64,000 bases of DNA from Tricholomella constricta (Eukaryota > Basidiomycota > Agaricomycetes > Agaricales > Lyophyllaceae), in assembly GCA_013368375.1 (NCBI GenBank), contig JAACJP010000015.1, forward strand, positions 62,001 to 126,000, written 5' to 3'. Made by a program: the position numbers and the translations under genes. Below, piece after piece: positions 9,227 to 18,867 of the stretch (positions within the stretch are counted from its first letter, which is position 1; each line of letters begins with the position of its first letter). A model generated the notes under the pieces. That model searched no databases. It worked only from the letters and a program-made list of their open reading frames with translations, and was not told the origin of the DNA.

Positions 9227-12200
9227 CTCCCACGAGTCACAGTAGAAGACGTTCCGGAGGAAGAGGTGCACAAAATGCATAGTCTTCCATCGGACGCGCC
9301 ATGTCTACTGATGAGCGAGGAAGAGTATATAGATACTCTTCAGGGGGAGAAAGGGTCAACCGAGTATGAAAAGAAAGACAAAACACACAAAATGCAGCAC
9401 AAAGAACCCAAATCTTCGCAAATCGATAATTTGGATAGCACTGAGGAGAAGGTAGAATTACCGGAACCAAAAGTGTCGCCACAAGTGGCGCAGGAGAAAC
9501 CCAAGCGAACATTTTGGGATCGACCTGTACCACATCCGCACGTCGATTGGGCGTACGATCCTCGAATGCCATTTGAATGGAACGAGGTAATTGCGTCCAT
9601 GCGTGCATATACGCGAGTCCAAGCGCCTCAAGGCGAGATATATCGCGATGCGCGCCCAGACGAGATATCCGAACCGTCAGTATACGTCGGGACAATAGCT
9701 GGTAGTACTACAGGAAGTACGCCACAGTCACGACAAGTACGACTGGAAGTACCAGATGAGACGGAAGAACGGATACAAGCCCTCCGCGATAGGTATGAGA
9801 AACCAACCGCGGAAGGGAAGCGACGAAAGGATGGGAATATAAAAATCAAGAGTAAACTCACTACTGAAGATTATCCCCGCCTACGTCAGCAATGGCATGA
9901 TGAATTCCAAGATATGGTGAACGGAACTCCTAACACGTTACCACCGTGGAGGGAAGTTAACCATGAGATTCATTTAATCGATGAGAATGCACGGTATCAC
10001 TATCACTTACCGCGGTGCCCAAATTCGCTGAGAGAAGAATTCCACGCGAAGATAAACCGCTATGTGGATGCTAAGTGGTGGGAGCCACGGTCCGTCAGCC
10101 AAGCAGCCCCACTACTGTGCATACCGAAGAAAGATGGTTCGCTACGAACTGCACTCGACGCACGTCAACGAAACGATAACACCGTGAAAGACGTGACACC
10201 ACTACCCGATCAAGAAATTATTCGGGAAGATGTGGCACGGGCGAAGATTAGATCAAAAATTGATCTAACCGACGCCTATGAGCAAGTGCGTATACGACCA
10301 GAGGATGTACATAAAACAGCCTTTGCGACTATCGCCGGCACCTATGTCAGCAATATAATGCAGATAGGTGACTGCAACGCACCTGCCACATTCCAGAGAC
10401 TCATGACGTCAACCTTTCGAGACTTGATTGGTAGATTCATGCATGTCTACCTGGATGATATCTTTATCTTCTCAGAATCAATAGAAGAGCATGAGAAACA
10501 CCTACGAATAGTATTCGAGAGACTCAGAGCTGCTTCTTTGTATCTGAAATGGAAGAAATGCGAATTATACGCTGAACGCGTTGATTGCCTTGGACACATT
10601 ATCGACAATCGCGGTATACACCCTGATGTCGATAAACTAAGCCGCATACGCGAATGGCGAACACCGCGATCATATAATGATATTCAGCGGTTCGTCGGAC
10701 TAGTAAATTACTTGGGTAACTTCCTACCTGATATTACTGCGTATACGGGACCCCTCATGTCCATGACGCAAAACGGGTTGCCGTTTCATTGGAGACCGAT
10801 CCATGATCGGTGTTTTCAAATGATAAAACAAATATGTTGTAGGACACCAGTCATACAGCCTATAGACGTTAAGAATAAAGACCCTATATGGCTTATATGC
10901 GATGCCTCGAAGACCGGCGTCGGAGCCATGTACGGCCAAGGACCCACTTGGCAGACATGTCGGCCCGCTGGGTTCATGTCGAAGGAGTTCACGAGCGCTC
11001 AGCAAAATTATGCTGTACACGAGCTCGAAACTCTTGCGATTCTAGAAGCCCTATTAAAATGGGAAGATAAATTGGTTGGTTACAATATCCATGTAATCAC
11101 AGACCATAAAGCGCTAGAGTTCTTCAAAACTCAAGTAAATCTGTCACCGCGTCAACGACGTTGGAACGATTATATGTCTCGGTTCACCTTTGACATTACA
11201 TATGTAAAAGGAGAACTGAACAAAGTAGCTGATTGCTTATCCCGCTACTTTGAAGGAGACGCACCTAATGAGGTGCAGAGCGTCAACGACTATGTACGCG
11301 CTGACGCGCGAATAGATCCAGACGGAGAGGATCTCCCACCTTCACGACTGCAAGAAGTGGCTGAACGAGTTATTGAAATTCGAGCCATGCAGGACGTGGA
11401 AGTGAGGCGTAGTCGCCGCCTCCAGGAACGGCGTGAGGATCGAGAAATCGAAGCCGCCATCCTGGAAGAGTTTCAGCAACCTACCGTACAGTCTGAATCC
11501 TCGACCGGTCAACAACCGGATGGGTTTCCTTCAGAACGCGAACAAACGTTGGGCGAGGCATTGTTTCAACAGCCCGCACCTGCGCTGCGTCCAGACCTAC
11601 ACCCACGGAATGGCGATGCTTCATTCCTGGAAGTAGTACGGAAAGGTTACAAAACCGATAAATTGTTCACGGTAATAATGGACAAACCCGGTGAATTCAC
11701 GCATTTTACACACCGAGATGTGTTAATTTGGACAACAAATCCAGCCGGCGTAGAAGTTCTATGTGTTCCTCGTGATCGTAAATTGATCACTCAACTCATA
11801 GAACAAGCACATACGTCCGTTGGACACTTTGGAGCCCAGCGTACCACGGAATACCTCCGACGCTGGTACTGGTGGCCCACCATTACCGCAGAAGTTCGCA
11901 AGTTCTGTCAAACTTGTGAGTCATGTCAGCGAGCCAAGGGTTTGAATCAAAAACCTGCTGGCAAAATACATTCGCTACCAGTGCCCATTAAACCATGGGA
12001 CTCCATTGGAACGGACTTTATAGGCCCGTTCCCTGAATCAAAAGGCTATAATTACCTGTGGGTTATTATGTGCTGCATGACGAGCATGGTGCATTTAATT
12101 CCAGTACATACGCGCATGACCGCGTCGGAATTGTCCTGGATATACATGCGCGAGATTGTTTGTCTGCATGGTCTTCCTAGTTCCATTGTGAGCGATAGGG

Positions 12201-13093
12201 ACTCGAAGTTCACCTCCAAATGGTGGCGAGAACTTCACAAGATCCTTGGATCGAAACTGCTCATGTCCACATCGTTTCATCCTCAAACGGATGGACAGAC
12301 TGAGCGTGCAAACCGCAGTATCGGACAAGTATTCCGTACTGTGGTGCGCCACGACCAGAAAGACTGGGTCGATCGCGTAGATATGACCGAGTTCGCACTT
12401 AATGCGAGTATATCGGAGACAACCAAATATGCGCCATTCGAACTCAACAGCGGATACATGCCCTCCATGATCAAGGAAATTCGCAGTGATAATGTGATTC
12501 CTCGGGGTATTCGCGAGTTCGCAGAACAAGCCCTTTCGAATCTCGCGGAAGCCCACGATGCTATTATCGAGGCCCGCGTATTCCAAGCGCTGAATGCGAA
12601 TAAACGCCGGAGTGATGATCCTAAGATTAGCACTGGTGATTTAGTTTACCTATCTACGAAGAACTTAAATCTTCCAAAGGGTAGAGCACGCAAGTTGTGC
12701 CCCAAGTTCGTGGGGCCTTATCGTGTCTTGAAGGCAGAGCCAGAAACGTCAAATTATACGTTGGAATTGCCTTCCGCGCTTCAGCAGCGCCGCTTACACG
12801 CAAAGTTTCATGTGTCCGTGCTGAGACCGTATTACGCTACGGAGGACGCACTGTTCCCGAATCGAGCGCACCCAGAGCCTTACGACTTTGGTGCACCCGA
12901 CGACCACGAGTGGTTCGTCAAGGAGATTCTGGGACATAGGTGGTCCGAGGGCGCCATTGAATTTCAAGTTCGATGGTCCCTGGGGGACACTACGTGGGAG
13001 CCGCGTGAGCACTGCGAATCCCTGGCAGCTCTCGATAGATACCTCGAGCTCCAGGGGGTGAAGCGTATATCGCAGCTCGCAAAGCTGCGCTGA
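9227..13093 (+). CDS. G1 pol: RT-RNase H-integrase-chromodomain
   Basis: Pol polyprotein read in the same frame as gag, immediately after its UGA. The first ATG is at 9266, but homology with G2 begins right after the stop (xVTVED, then SEEEY/F), so translation probably enters by readthrough. RT has DLTDAYEQV and YLDD (near 10450). RNase H has ICDAS, E in HELETLAI, and TDHKALEF. Integrase has an HHCC zinc domain (GHFGAQRTTEY ... CQTCESC, about 11820-11930) and DFIGPFPE/SDRDSKF catalytic region. The C-terminus holds a chromodomain-like module (VKEILGHRW, FQVRW, TTWEP) typical of chromoviruses and thought to steer integration to marked chromatin. No lesion seen. Confidence 0.93.
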   Translation, partial: LPRVTVEDVPEEEVHKMHSLPSDAPCLLMSEEEYIDTLQGEKGSTEYEKKDKTHKMQHKEPKSSQIDNLDSTEEKVELPEPKVSPQVAQEKPKRTFWDRPVPHPHVDWAYDPRMPFEWNEVIASMRAYTRVQAPQGEIYRDARPDEISEPSVYVGTIAGSTTGSTPQSRQVRLEVPDETEERIQALRDRYEKPTAEGKRRKDGNIKIKSKLTTEDYPRLRQQWHDEFQDMVNGTPNTLPPWREVNHEIHLIDENARYHYHLPRCPNSLREEFHAKINRYVDAKWWEPRSVSQAAPLLCIPKKDGSLRTALDARQRNDNTVKDVTPLPDQEIIREDVARAKIRSKIDLTDAYEQVRIRPEDVHKTAFATIAGTYVSNIMQIGDCNAPATFQRLMTSTFRDLIGRFMHVYLDDIFIFSESIEEHEKHLRIVFERLRAASLYLKWKKCELYAERVDCLGHIIDNRGIHPDVDKLSRIREWRTPRSYNDIQRFVGLVNYLGNFLPDITAYTGPLMSMTQNGLPFHWRPIHDRCFQMIKQICCRTPVIQPIDVKNKDPIWLICDASKTGVGAMYGQGPTWQTCRPAGFMSKEFTSAQQNYAVHELETLAILEALLKWEDKLVGYNIHVITDHKALEFFKTQVNLSPRQRRWNDYMSRFTFDITYVKGELNKVADCLSRYFEGDAPNEVQSVNDYVRADARIDPDGEDLPPSRLQEVAERVIEIRAMQDVEVRRSRRLQERREDREIEAAILEEFQQPTVQSESSTGQQPDGFPSEREQTLGEALFQQPAPALRPDLHPRNGDASFLEVVRKGYKTDKLFTVIMDKPGEFTHFTHRDVLIWTTNPAGVEVLCVPRDRKLITQLIEQAHTSVGHFGAQRTTEYLRRWYWWPTITAEVRKFCQTCESCQRAKGLNQKPAGKIHSLPVPIKPWDSIGTDFIGPFPESKGYNYLWVIMCCMTSMVHLIPVHTRMTASELSWIYMREIVCLHGLPSSIVSDRDSKFTSKWWRELHKILGSKLLMSTSFHPQTDGQTERANRSIGQVFRTVVRHDQKDWVDRVDMTEFALNASISETTKYAPFELNSGYMPSMIKEIRSDNVIPRGIREFAEQALSNLAEAHDAIIEARVFQALNANKRRSDDPKISTGDLVYLSTKNLNLPKGRARKLCPKFVGPYRVLKAEPETSNYTLELPSALQQRRLHAKFHVSVLRPYYATEDALFPNRAHPEPYDFGAPDDHEWFVKEILGHRWSEGAIEFQVRWSLGDTTWEPREHCESLAALDRYLELQGVKRISQLAKLR

Positions 13094-13520
13094 GGTGTGG
13101 CATGCAATGTGCACCACACAGCCACAGCGTGGCTGGACTCGATCACTTCGATCGAGTGGAGCTCCGATCGGGGGAGCGAAAAATTTTCTCTCTGCCCCTT
13201 GTGCACTACCACTATCACTAGAAATCGCACCTAATGTCGTCTGGACAAGAATCACTGAGTTTTCGAGGAAACTCAAGAGGGGGAGGAACGCGTGGACGCC
13301 GCGGTCGCAATAACCGCAGCGCTACGAGTAATTCACCTCGCGTACAACATGCGCAACAAACTACGCAACCGCAAAACCAAGCACAGTCTCCACTGTCGTT
13401 TGGATCGATAGCATACCAGCCAACAATGGTACCGAGCTATCAGCCGTTCGAAGGACAGAATCCTTCCAACACAGGTGAGACGCCTGCTCCTGGACCCGCC
13501 GTTGAGCGCATGCACACTCA

Positions 13521-15827
13521 ATGGATGTCGATGGACATGGAGCAGGGCAACTCGAGCCTGGACAGCTGCCTGATGCTAAGAACAGAAGCGTCGAGATGGG
13601 ACGCCCCTCACAACAGCGTGGTGGTAACAAACCACACCGCCCAAAGGGGGGTGAACGAGCCGTCGAAGAGAAGGAAGGAAATCCCTCGAACTCTCACGGA
13701 AATACTCGAGACGGTATATTCAACCGCCTCGAGACCGTCGGAGTAGCACCCGACTTTGTAGTCGACTTTATCCATGATGGAATGGCAAGGGTCGTGATAG
13801 GACAACTACTCGACACCATTGACCGCCTTCAACGAGAAGTTGACCAGCAAACTATGGCTAAACGCCACATCACCGAGGAGCTGCAACGCGCGCTACATAA
13901 GCGCCCCGCATCGCCGAACGCGATGCCTTATACCGACAAGCGTAGTCGGACGCAGGGTCCTCAGACCGCACCCACATCGGTGCAGTCCATGGCGCCAGTG
14001 CAAGAAATAGGATCTGCGCCCACCAGCGCCGCCAAAGTACCTCTAGTGATCCCCACTATTGAGGTACCCTTTCCTCTTGGCATACCTCCGCACATTGATG
14101 CTGGACGTATTGTACTTACGATACGTCAGGCCTTTGCGGTGCCCAAGCAGATGCCCGTCGACGATGTACGATTGGTCGACGCTAGCTCGCCTGCCGATGA
14201 ACCGATGCAAGAGACTGTAGAGCCGTCTACCATCGGTACGCTGAAGGAGGAACCAGCAAGCGAAACCGCCGACGAGCGTAGCTTACGAATGAAGCACAAC
14301 GCCTCAGTCCGCCGCGACCGCCTTGCTGCAGACCGAGAAGCCAACGAACGCTTGAAGTATAACTTCGAGACATTCGTCGGACGCATTCCAGATACTATTG
14401 GCGTACTACACATCAATGGTACTCCCAAACGCCACAACGCGTTTGGTGGACTACTTCACCGACGCCTGTACTGGTCACCGTACAGTAATACGGTGTTTGC
14501 CTCTCAGAGCGCTAGTCGCGCTCTAGAATATGAACGTGAATACAAAACCGCATTCAATGCGACAGGCTCACCTTTGTACAAGTGTGCACCTCGTGGGTTC
14601 CCTATGTCCCCTCGAGACATCCGCAATCTGGTTCAGTTCCGTGACGATAACTTCAACATGGATACCGACCGTGTGGAAGCCCACTACCTACTCTGGGACT
14701 TCTATCGTATCGCTTCACGATACGCCGAACCCCACAGAGACCGGACTATGAAGTTTATCCTTCAACGAGAATACTTCGATCCGGCTCATAAACCATCGAT
14801 ACACGATGACGCTGCGTGGACACGACCTGTGTTACCACCGCCCGCTGGAGTATTGTCCACTTCAGCGCACAACCCTCGAACCCGAGGTGCGGGTTTACCC
14901 ATACCATCGGTATCGCAAGCCCTGGACTTCAACGTGTGGGGACAATATATTGTACACCACGGAAGGCCAGGCCTAGACAACGTATACAGCGGTCTAGTGA
15001 TCGACTACAACTTCTCGATCCACTTCCGCACTGTGGTCGGGTACGCCCTTGGTCGCGCCATAAGCCCTACCCGAGCCGCATCTCGTGTCGCATTCATGCG
15101 CCTATACGCCATGATCATTGCTCGACCGAACCTCTATCGAGAAGCGGTGGACTCGTGGAATGCCATTCACCCATTGGATCGCATCCCCGACCACTTACCT
15201 TCTACGGCAAGCCTTGGTCGCTTAGCTCTTCCTGAGGAGCATGCCGCCAACTTAACCGAAACGGACGTAATCTGTACGCTTTTAGCCAATCGACTACCCG
15301 TCGCTTGGATTGATCACGCCTATCCCTACGGCCTCCACTACTTGGATGCGCATTATACGGGAACCACAATTGATCGTACACTATACGACAATGTGGATGA
15401 CGACCGACTTGTTCGGCTATGTCGTTATGGGATACCCCCAGCCATTCCTCAATGGGATGGATGGCGACAGCCGACCCGCGATGATATCGCTAGACTCCAC
15501 GTACTACTCGACTGCGAGAAAGAGCGAGGACTGGACACTGCGCACGCTCGCGGCCTACACCCTGTAGGATATGACATCACATCGATGAAATTCATCACCG
15601 GACGTGACCGCGAAGCTACTGTACTCTACGACGGCGATCTGGTGTTTAACGATACCACTGACCCGCCTGCGCCACCACCTATGGTGGAAGGTCCTCCGCT
15701 CCCAACTATCGAGTCCACTACGTCGCCAGCACCCTCTGCTCCATCTAGTTCATCCGCACCACTGGTCCTTCTACCAGAGGCTAACGCTTCTGATGACCAT
15801 GCGATGGATGTAGCCGAGAAGGCTTAA
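13521..15827 (+). CDS. G1 ORF3: conserved protein of unknown function downstream of pol
   Basis: 768 codons from ATG 13521 to TAA, between pol and the polypurine tract, where retroviruses keep env. I recognise no domain. There is no signal peptide or membrane segment, so an envelope role is not supported. The N-terminal third is low-complexity with a leucine-rich helix (DFVVDFIHDGMARVVI). A conserved core (about residues 285-670) aligns with G2 ORF3: GRIPDxxGV, APRGFPM, TRGAGLP, IHHGR, GxVxDY, FMRL, HYLD, NVDDDR, PPAIPxWDGW. A second frame (13234-13746, ATG 13234) overlaps the start. It may encode the equivalent of the Gln/Pro-rich N-terminus of G2 ORF3, separated here by a frameshift. Confidence 0.8.
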   Translation: MDVDGHGAGQLEPGQLPDAKNRSVEMGRPSQQRGGNKPHRPKGGERAVEEKEGNPSNSHGNTRDGIFNRLETVGVAPDFVVDFIHDGMARVVIGQLLDTIDRLQREVDQQTMAKRHITEELQRALHKRPASPNAMPYTDKRSRTQGPQTAPTSVQSMAPVQEIGSAPTSAAKVPLVIPTIEVPFPLGIPPHIDAGRIVLTIRQAFAVPKQMPVDDVRLVDASSPADEPMQETVEPSTIGTLKEEPASETADERSLRMKHNASVRRDRLAADREANERLKYNFETFVGRIPDTIGVLHINGTPKRHNAFGGLLHRRLYWSPYSNTVFASQSASRALEYEREYKTAFNATGSPLYKCAPRGFPMSPRDIRNLVQFRDDNFNMDTDRVEAHYLLWDFYRIASRYAEPHRDRTMKFILQREYFDPAHKPSIHDDAAWTRPVLPPPAGVLSTSAHNPRTRGAGLPIPSVSQALDFNVWGQYIVHHGRPGLDNVYSGLVIDYNFSIHFRTVVGYALGRAISPTRAASRVAFMRLYAMIIARPNLYREAVDSWNAIHPLDRIPDHLPSTASLGRLALPEEHAANLTETDVICTLLANRLPVAWIDHAYPYGLHYLDAHYTGTTIDRTLYDNVDDDRLVRLCRYGIPPAIPQWDGWRQPTRDDIARLHVLLDCEKERGLDTAHARGLHPVGYDITSMKFITGRDREATVLYDGDLVFNDTTDPPAPPPMVEGPPLPTIESTTSPAPSAPSSSSAPLVLLPEANASDDHAMDVAEKA

Positions 15828-15950
15828 CGACAACGTCGAGTGTACGCCACAGTCATGGTAGTCGTCGAAATACATACGCGATCACTAATTGAGCGGGAGT
15901 TGTATACTCACGCTTTGTACTTATAATAATAACCATGCACATCCATCTGC

Positions 15951-15981
15951 TGAGATCATACATTGATCTCAAAGGGGGGTG
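15951..15981 (+). promoter_or_regulatory. G1 hairpin abutting the polypurine tract
   Basis: TGAGATCA-tacat-TGATCTCA forms an 8-bp stem with a 5-nt loop. It runs straight into aaaggggggtg (PPT, 15971-15981), which primes plus-strand DNA next to the 3' LTR. G2 and E3 have a hairpin of different sequence at the same place. Confidence 0.8.
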
Positions 15982-16215
15982 TGTAACGACGGCGCGTTAC
16001 AATACGTCTATATTGAGACGCGACCTGTTTGGCATTACCGTCTGGTAATGCACGACCATCTTTGTTATGCGTATATAAATGTCCTGTACAGTTTATGCTT
16101 AGATAATCCTTTGCACCTTCACCCTGTACACGTACTTAGCAGAATCCCACAGATTGGTCTAGCTTAACGTGTCTGGTGTCTCGCAAGGATCCCCCAACCC
16201 CGTACAACCGTTACA
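15982..16215 (+). repeat. G1 3' LTR
   Basis: 234 bp. It differs from the 5' LTR by one missing T in a T-run and one T/C change. It is followed by the target duplication ctcgc. Confidence 0.95.
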
Positions 16216-17099
16216 CTCGCATGCCTACCCCCGAACTTCTCCTCTCAGCTTTCGTCGCAGACGCCGCCAGCTCCTATTCAGGCGAATGCATTTGCAACTG
16301 GATGCATGGTCTCCGTTTGTGGCACAAACTTAACTTCGCCCCCTGGCACGGCACAGACTCACTCGTGCCCTCCCTTCAAAAAGGGGCCGACAACCTCAGC
16401 CATTCCCACAAACGCTCACCCCGCAACCCTATCACGGGCGATCATCTCTACGCTCTTCGCCACGACCTCGACCTCAACTCCCCCTTCGGCGCTGCTACCT
16501 GGGCCGCTGCACTGACCGCTTTCTGGGGCTGTCGACGCCTCGGCGAACTCCTTCCCCCCTCTACTCACTCCTTCTCCCCAACCCACCACCTTTCCTGTGC
16601 ATCCACTGTTCACTCCTCAACCGTCAACGGCAAGCAAGTTCTCTCTTTCCACCTCCCGTGGACCAAAACGACCACTTTCCAGGGTAGCGAGTGCATACTC
16701 ACCGCCACCGACAATATCTTCTGCCCCGTCGCAGCCCTTCAAAATCATTTCCGTATCAATAATTTCTCTGATCCTTCTCTTCCTTTTTTCGCCTATTCTA
16801 CTCCCTCCTCCCCACCTGCTACTCTTACCAAAGATCTTTTTCTCCGTACCACTTCTACTATTTTCTCCCTCCACCATCTTGATCCCGTTTTCGGACACAG
16901 TTACCGTATCGGCGGCTCCCTCGAACTTCTCGCTGCTGGGGTTTCCCCCGAGATCATTATGAAATTAGGTGGCTGGACTTCTCTCTCTTTTTTACTCTAT
17001 TGGCGACGTCTCGATTTCATCGTTCCATCGGCCATCACCCGTTCATGGGACGCCGTTCGTAGTGATTTCGCTCGTCGTCACAATCTACCTATTCCTTAA
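16216..17099 (+). pseudogene. N1 tyrosine recombinase gene, 3' part
   Basis: Continues the recombinase domain started at 5628; joining across G1 and one copy of ctcgc restores the frame (EHSRMPTPELLLSAF). Catalytic features of the lambda-integrase fold are present: an arginine in FWGCRRLGELL, HxxR in GHSYRIGG, and a tryptophan/tyrosine pair in LGGWTSLSFLLYW, with Y as the expected nucleophile. The domain is uninterrupted to TAA 17099, so before G1 arrived this recombinase domain was intact. It belongs with the DIRS/Ngaro recombinases rather than phage integrases, given its neighbours RT and RNase H. Confidence 0.85.
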
Positions 17100-17183
17100 T
17101 ACTTTACATTCTATTTCATTTTTCTTCTCACATGCCTCCATGGGGTAGCTCGTTCACCCGACGGTTGAGCCATGCTCTAAGCG

Positions 17184-17386
17184 GGTAGTTGTGGCCTCTC
17201 TCGCCCGATAACATTTATTTAAGGGTCCCGGAAAACTTTCGCTGGCACCGTCCGCATGTGCTCGCATCCGGGGCTGAAGCCGCGATACCTTTTGCACAGA
17301 GATTTGGAACTCTACCGAATTTCTCGCCAAAGATTTATTTAACTCATCTCTTCACCTCATTTTATTACGAGTGCGCCAACTTTATT
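17184..17386 (+). repeat. N1 internal repeat B1
   Basis: Matches B2 (17596-17662 plus 18169-18312), from ggtagt(t/c)gtggcctctctcg to gtgcgccaac(t/c)ttatt. It adjoins A2 directly. Confidence 0.85.
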
Positions 17387-17560
17387 GATTTCTAAGGCTA
17401 CGTGAGCTTGCGAACGGCTAGCCTAAGTTGAAATAAGATTGGCGCAACTACGAAATTTCAGCAGGCCGCCATGTGACTCGGATTATCTCATTGCGGGCGG
17501 CCTGCGGGCACGGTCTCAAACTTCCTTCTCCTCTCGCGCTCGTCACAAATTTCGTCTACC
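17387..17560 (+). repeat. N1 internal repeat A2
   Basis: Near-identical copy of A1 (50-222), lying between B1 and B2 as expected for Ngaro-type split direct repeats. Confidence 0.85.
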
Positions 17561-17595
17561 CACCATCCCTCCCTTAATACACTTACTTTACAGTT

Positions 17596-18312
17596 GGTAG
17601 TCGTGGCCTCTCTCGCCCGATAACATTTATTTAAGGATCCCGAAAAACTTTCGCTGGCACCGCAAGGGTCCTCCGAGAAATGAAAAATAAACCTAGGGTC
17701 GAACAATCTTTTTCGACCAAGGCAGCTCAACTAACTCACTAGGTAATCAGGGGCTACCCATATATGGTAACTATGACATCACTGCCACATGGGCTTGCTT
17801 ATATTTGTACCCTTCCCTTTCCCCTCATGACTTCATCTATAGTAGCTATATCTGTTTACTAGAGGCAATAGATGACATTAGCAGTAGCCCGAACGAGAAT
17901 TTGCATGACTGTGCTGTTTGCATTGATGTTGGTCACGTGTTCAAATTTGCCAATTAATATTTTATTTTTCGGTGATGTGCTATAGTGCTCTAGGGCAATT
18001 TTTGACAGTGCTGAATTGGTGAGACCACATACAATATGGTTATCCAAGCTGATTTAGAGCCATTTGGGGCAAATTTCAGGTAGGTCCCAAAAAAAAATTC
18101 ACGACCTACGGTTGGACTAACTAACTATGTAGGGTCAGGTCACAAATTCTGATCTCGGAGCACCCTTGTGGCACCGTCCGCATGTGCTCGCATCCGGGGC
18201 TGAAGCCGCGATACCTTTTGTACAGAGCTTCAGAACTCTACCGAATCTCTCGCCAAAGATTTATTTAACTCATTTCTTCACCTCATTTTATTACGAGTGC
18301 GCCAACCTTATT
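17596..18312 (+). repeat. N1 3' terminal repeat B2, split by a MITE
   Basis: Copy of B1 with the 506-bp MITE inserted after the first 67 bp. The element end is taken where similarity to B1 stops, next to the N2 tail. Confidence 0.8.
17663..18168. mobile_element. hAT-like MITE 1
   Basis: 506 bp with inverted ends CAAGGGTCCTCCGAG / CTCGGAGCACCCTTG (one mismatch). It is flanked by the perfect 8-bp duplication tggcaccg (17655-17662 and 18169-18176). Removing it restores B2. An 8-bp duplication and CAAGG termini fit the hAT superfamily. There is no coding capacity. It shares ends and the subterminal motif acctagggtcg with the MITE at 54728-55155. Confidence 0.9.
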
Positions 18313-18867
18313 AGCTAATGCCATTAGGATTTTGGCGAAATCTGATAAGGCTAGCGCTTCTCATAAATTGTGAAAACGAGGGGAGAAAAGACAAATCAGT
18401 TTGGGGGGGTTCGTGGACTGCTCGTGCCCGCGCTTAGTGATGAAGGTGCGCGCTAATCTGAGTCGGGAGCGGGAAGAACCCGGTACTAAAGGTGATATGA
18501 GGAGGGAAGCGAGGAATCGAGGAGTACCCGTCTGGAGCATGGCTCAACGTCGGAGACCGAGCTTCCCAATGGAGGCATGCAGAAGAAATATAATTTGATA
18601 GTTAAATAGTAAATGTGTTATACTGTACAAGGGAGGTAAAATTTTTGGGCAAAGGAGAGCCGACGAGCAGCCCAGGAACGTGTAATGGCGTCGGGGACAA
18701 GGAAATCTAGGCGGCGCCAGTAGAGGAGGAAGCAAAGTGAGGTCCAGCCTCCGAGTTTCATAATGAACTCGGGGGCGACGCCGGCAGCAAGGAGCTCGAT
18801 TGTACCTCCAATACAATAGCTATGGCCGAAGACAGGGTCAAGGTGGTGAGAATTATAAATATGAGAA

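Larger units (their letters stand above)
5748..16215 (+). mobile_element. G1: chromodomain Ty3/gypsy retrotransposon with a third gene
   Basis: Complete LTR element. LTRs lie at 5748-5982 and 15982-16215; by eye they differ at two positions, one of them a 1-bp indel. It is flanked by the 5-bp target duplication ctcgc (5743-5747 and 16216-16220) inside the N1 recombinase gene. Order: LTR, gag with CCHC knuckle and aspartic protease, in-frame UGA, RT-RNase H-integrase-chromodomain, a third ORF, polypurine tract, LTR. Nothing in gag or pol looks broken apart from the shared UGA, so the insertion is young and may be competent. It is a sister of G2 (35762-46732) and more distantly of E3 (61400 on). 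Confidence 0.95.
50..18312 (+). mobile_element. N1: Ngaro-like tyrosine-recombinase retrotransposon, interrupted
   Basis: The element carries gag, RT-RNase H and a tyrosine recombinase in that order, with no DDE integrase and no methyltransferase. Its ends are split direct repeats: A1 at 50-222, then B1 17184-17386, A2 17387-17560 and B2 17596-18312 after the genes. That A1-genes-B1-A2-B2 order is the known Ngaro arrangement. Two later insertions disrupt it: gypsy G1 at 5748-16215 and a hAT-like MITE at 17663-18168. The reading frames carry a few nonsense changes, so this copy is dead. The left end is set where A1 stops matching A2, and the right end where B2 stops matching B1. Both could be off by a few bases. 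Confidence 0.85.

Noticed and set aside
13521..15827. Envelope protein
   Set aside because: No signal peptide, transmembrane helix or cysteine-rich ectodomain in either ORF3, despite the env-like position.
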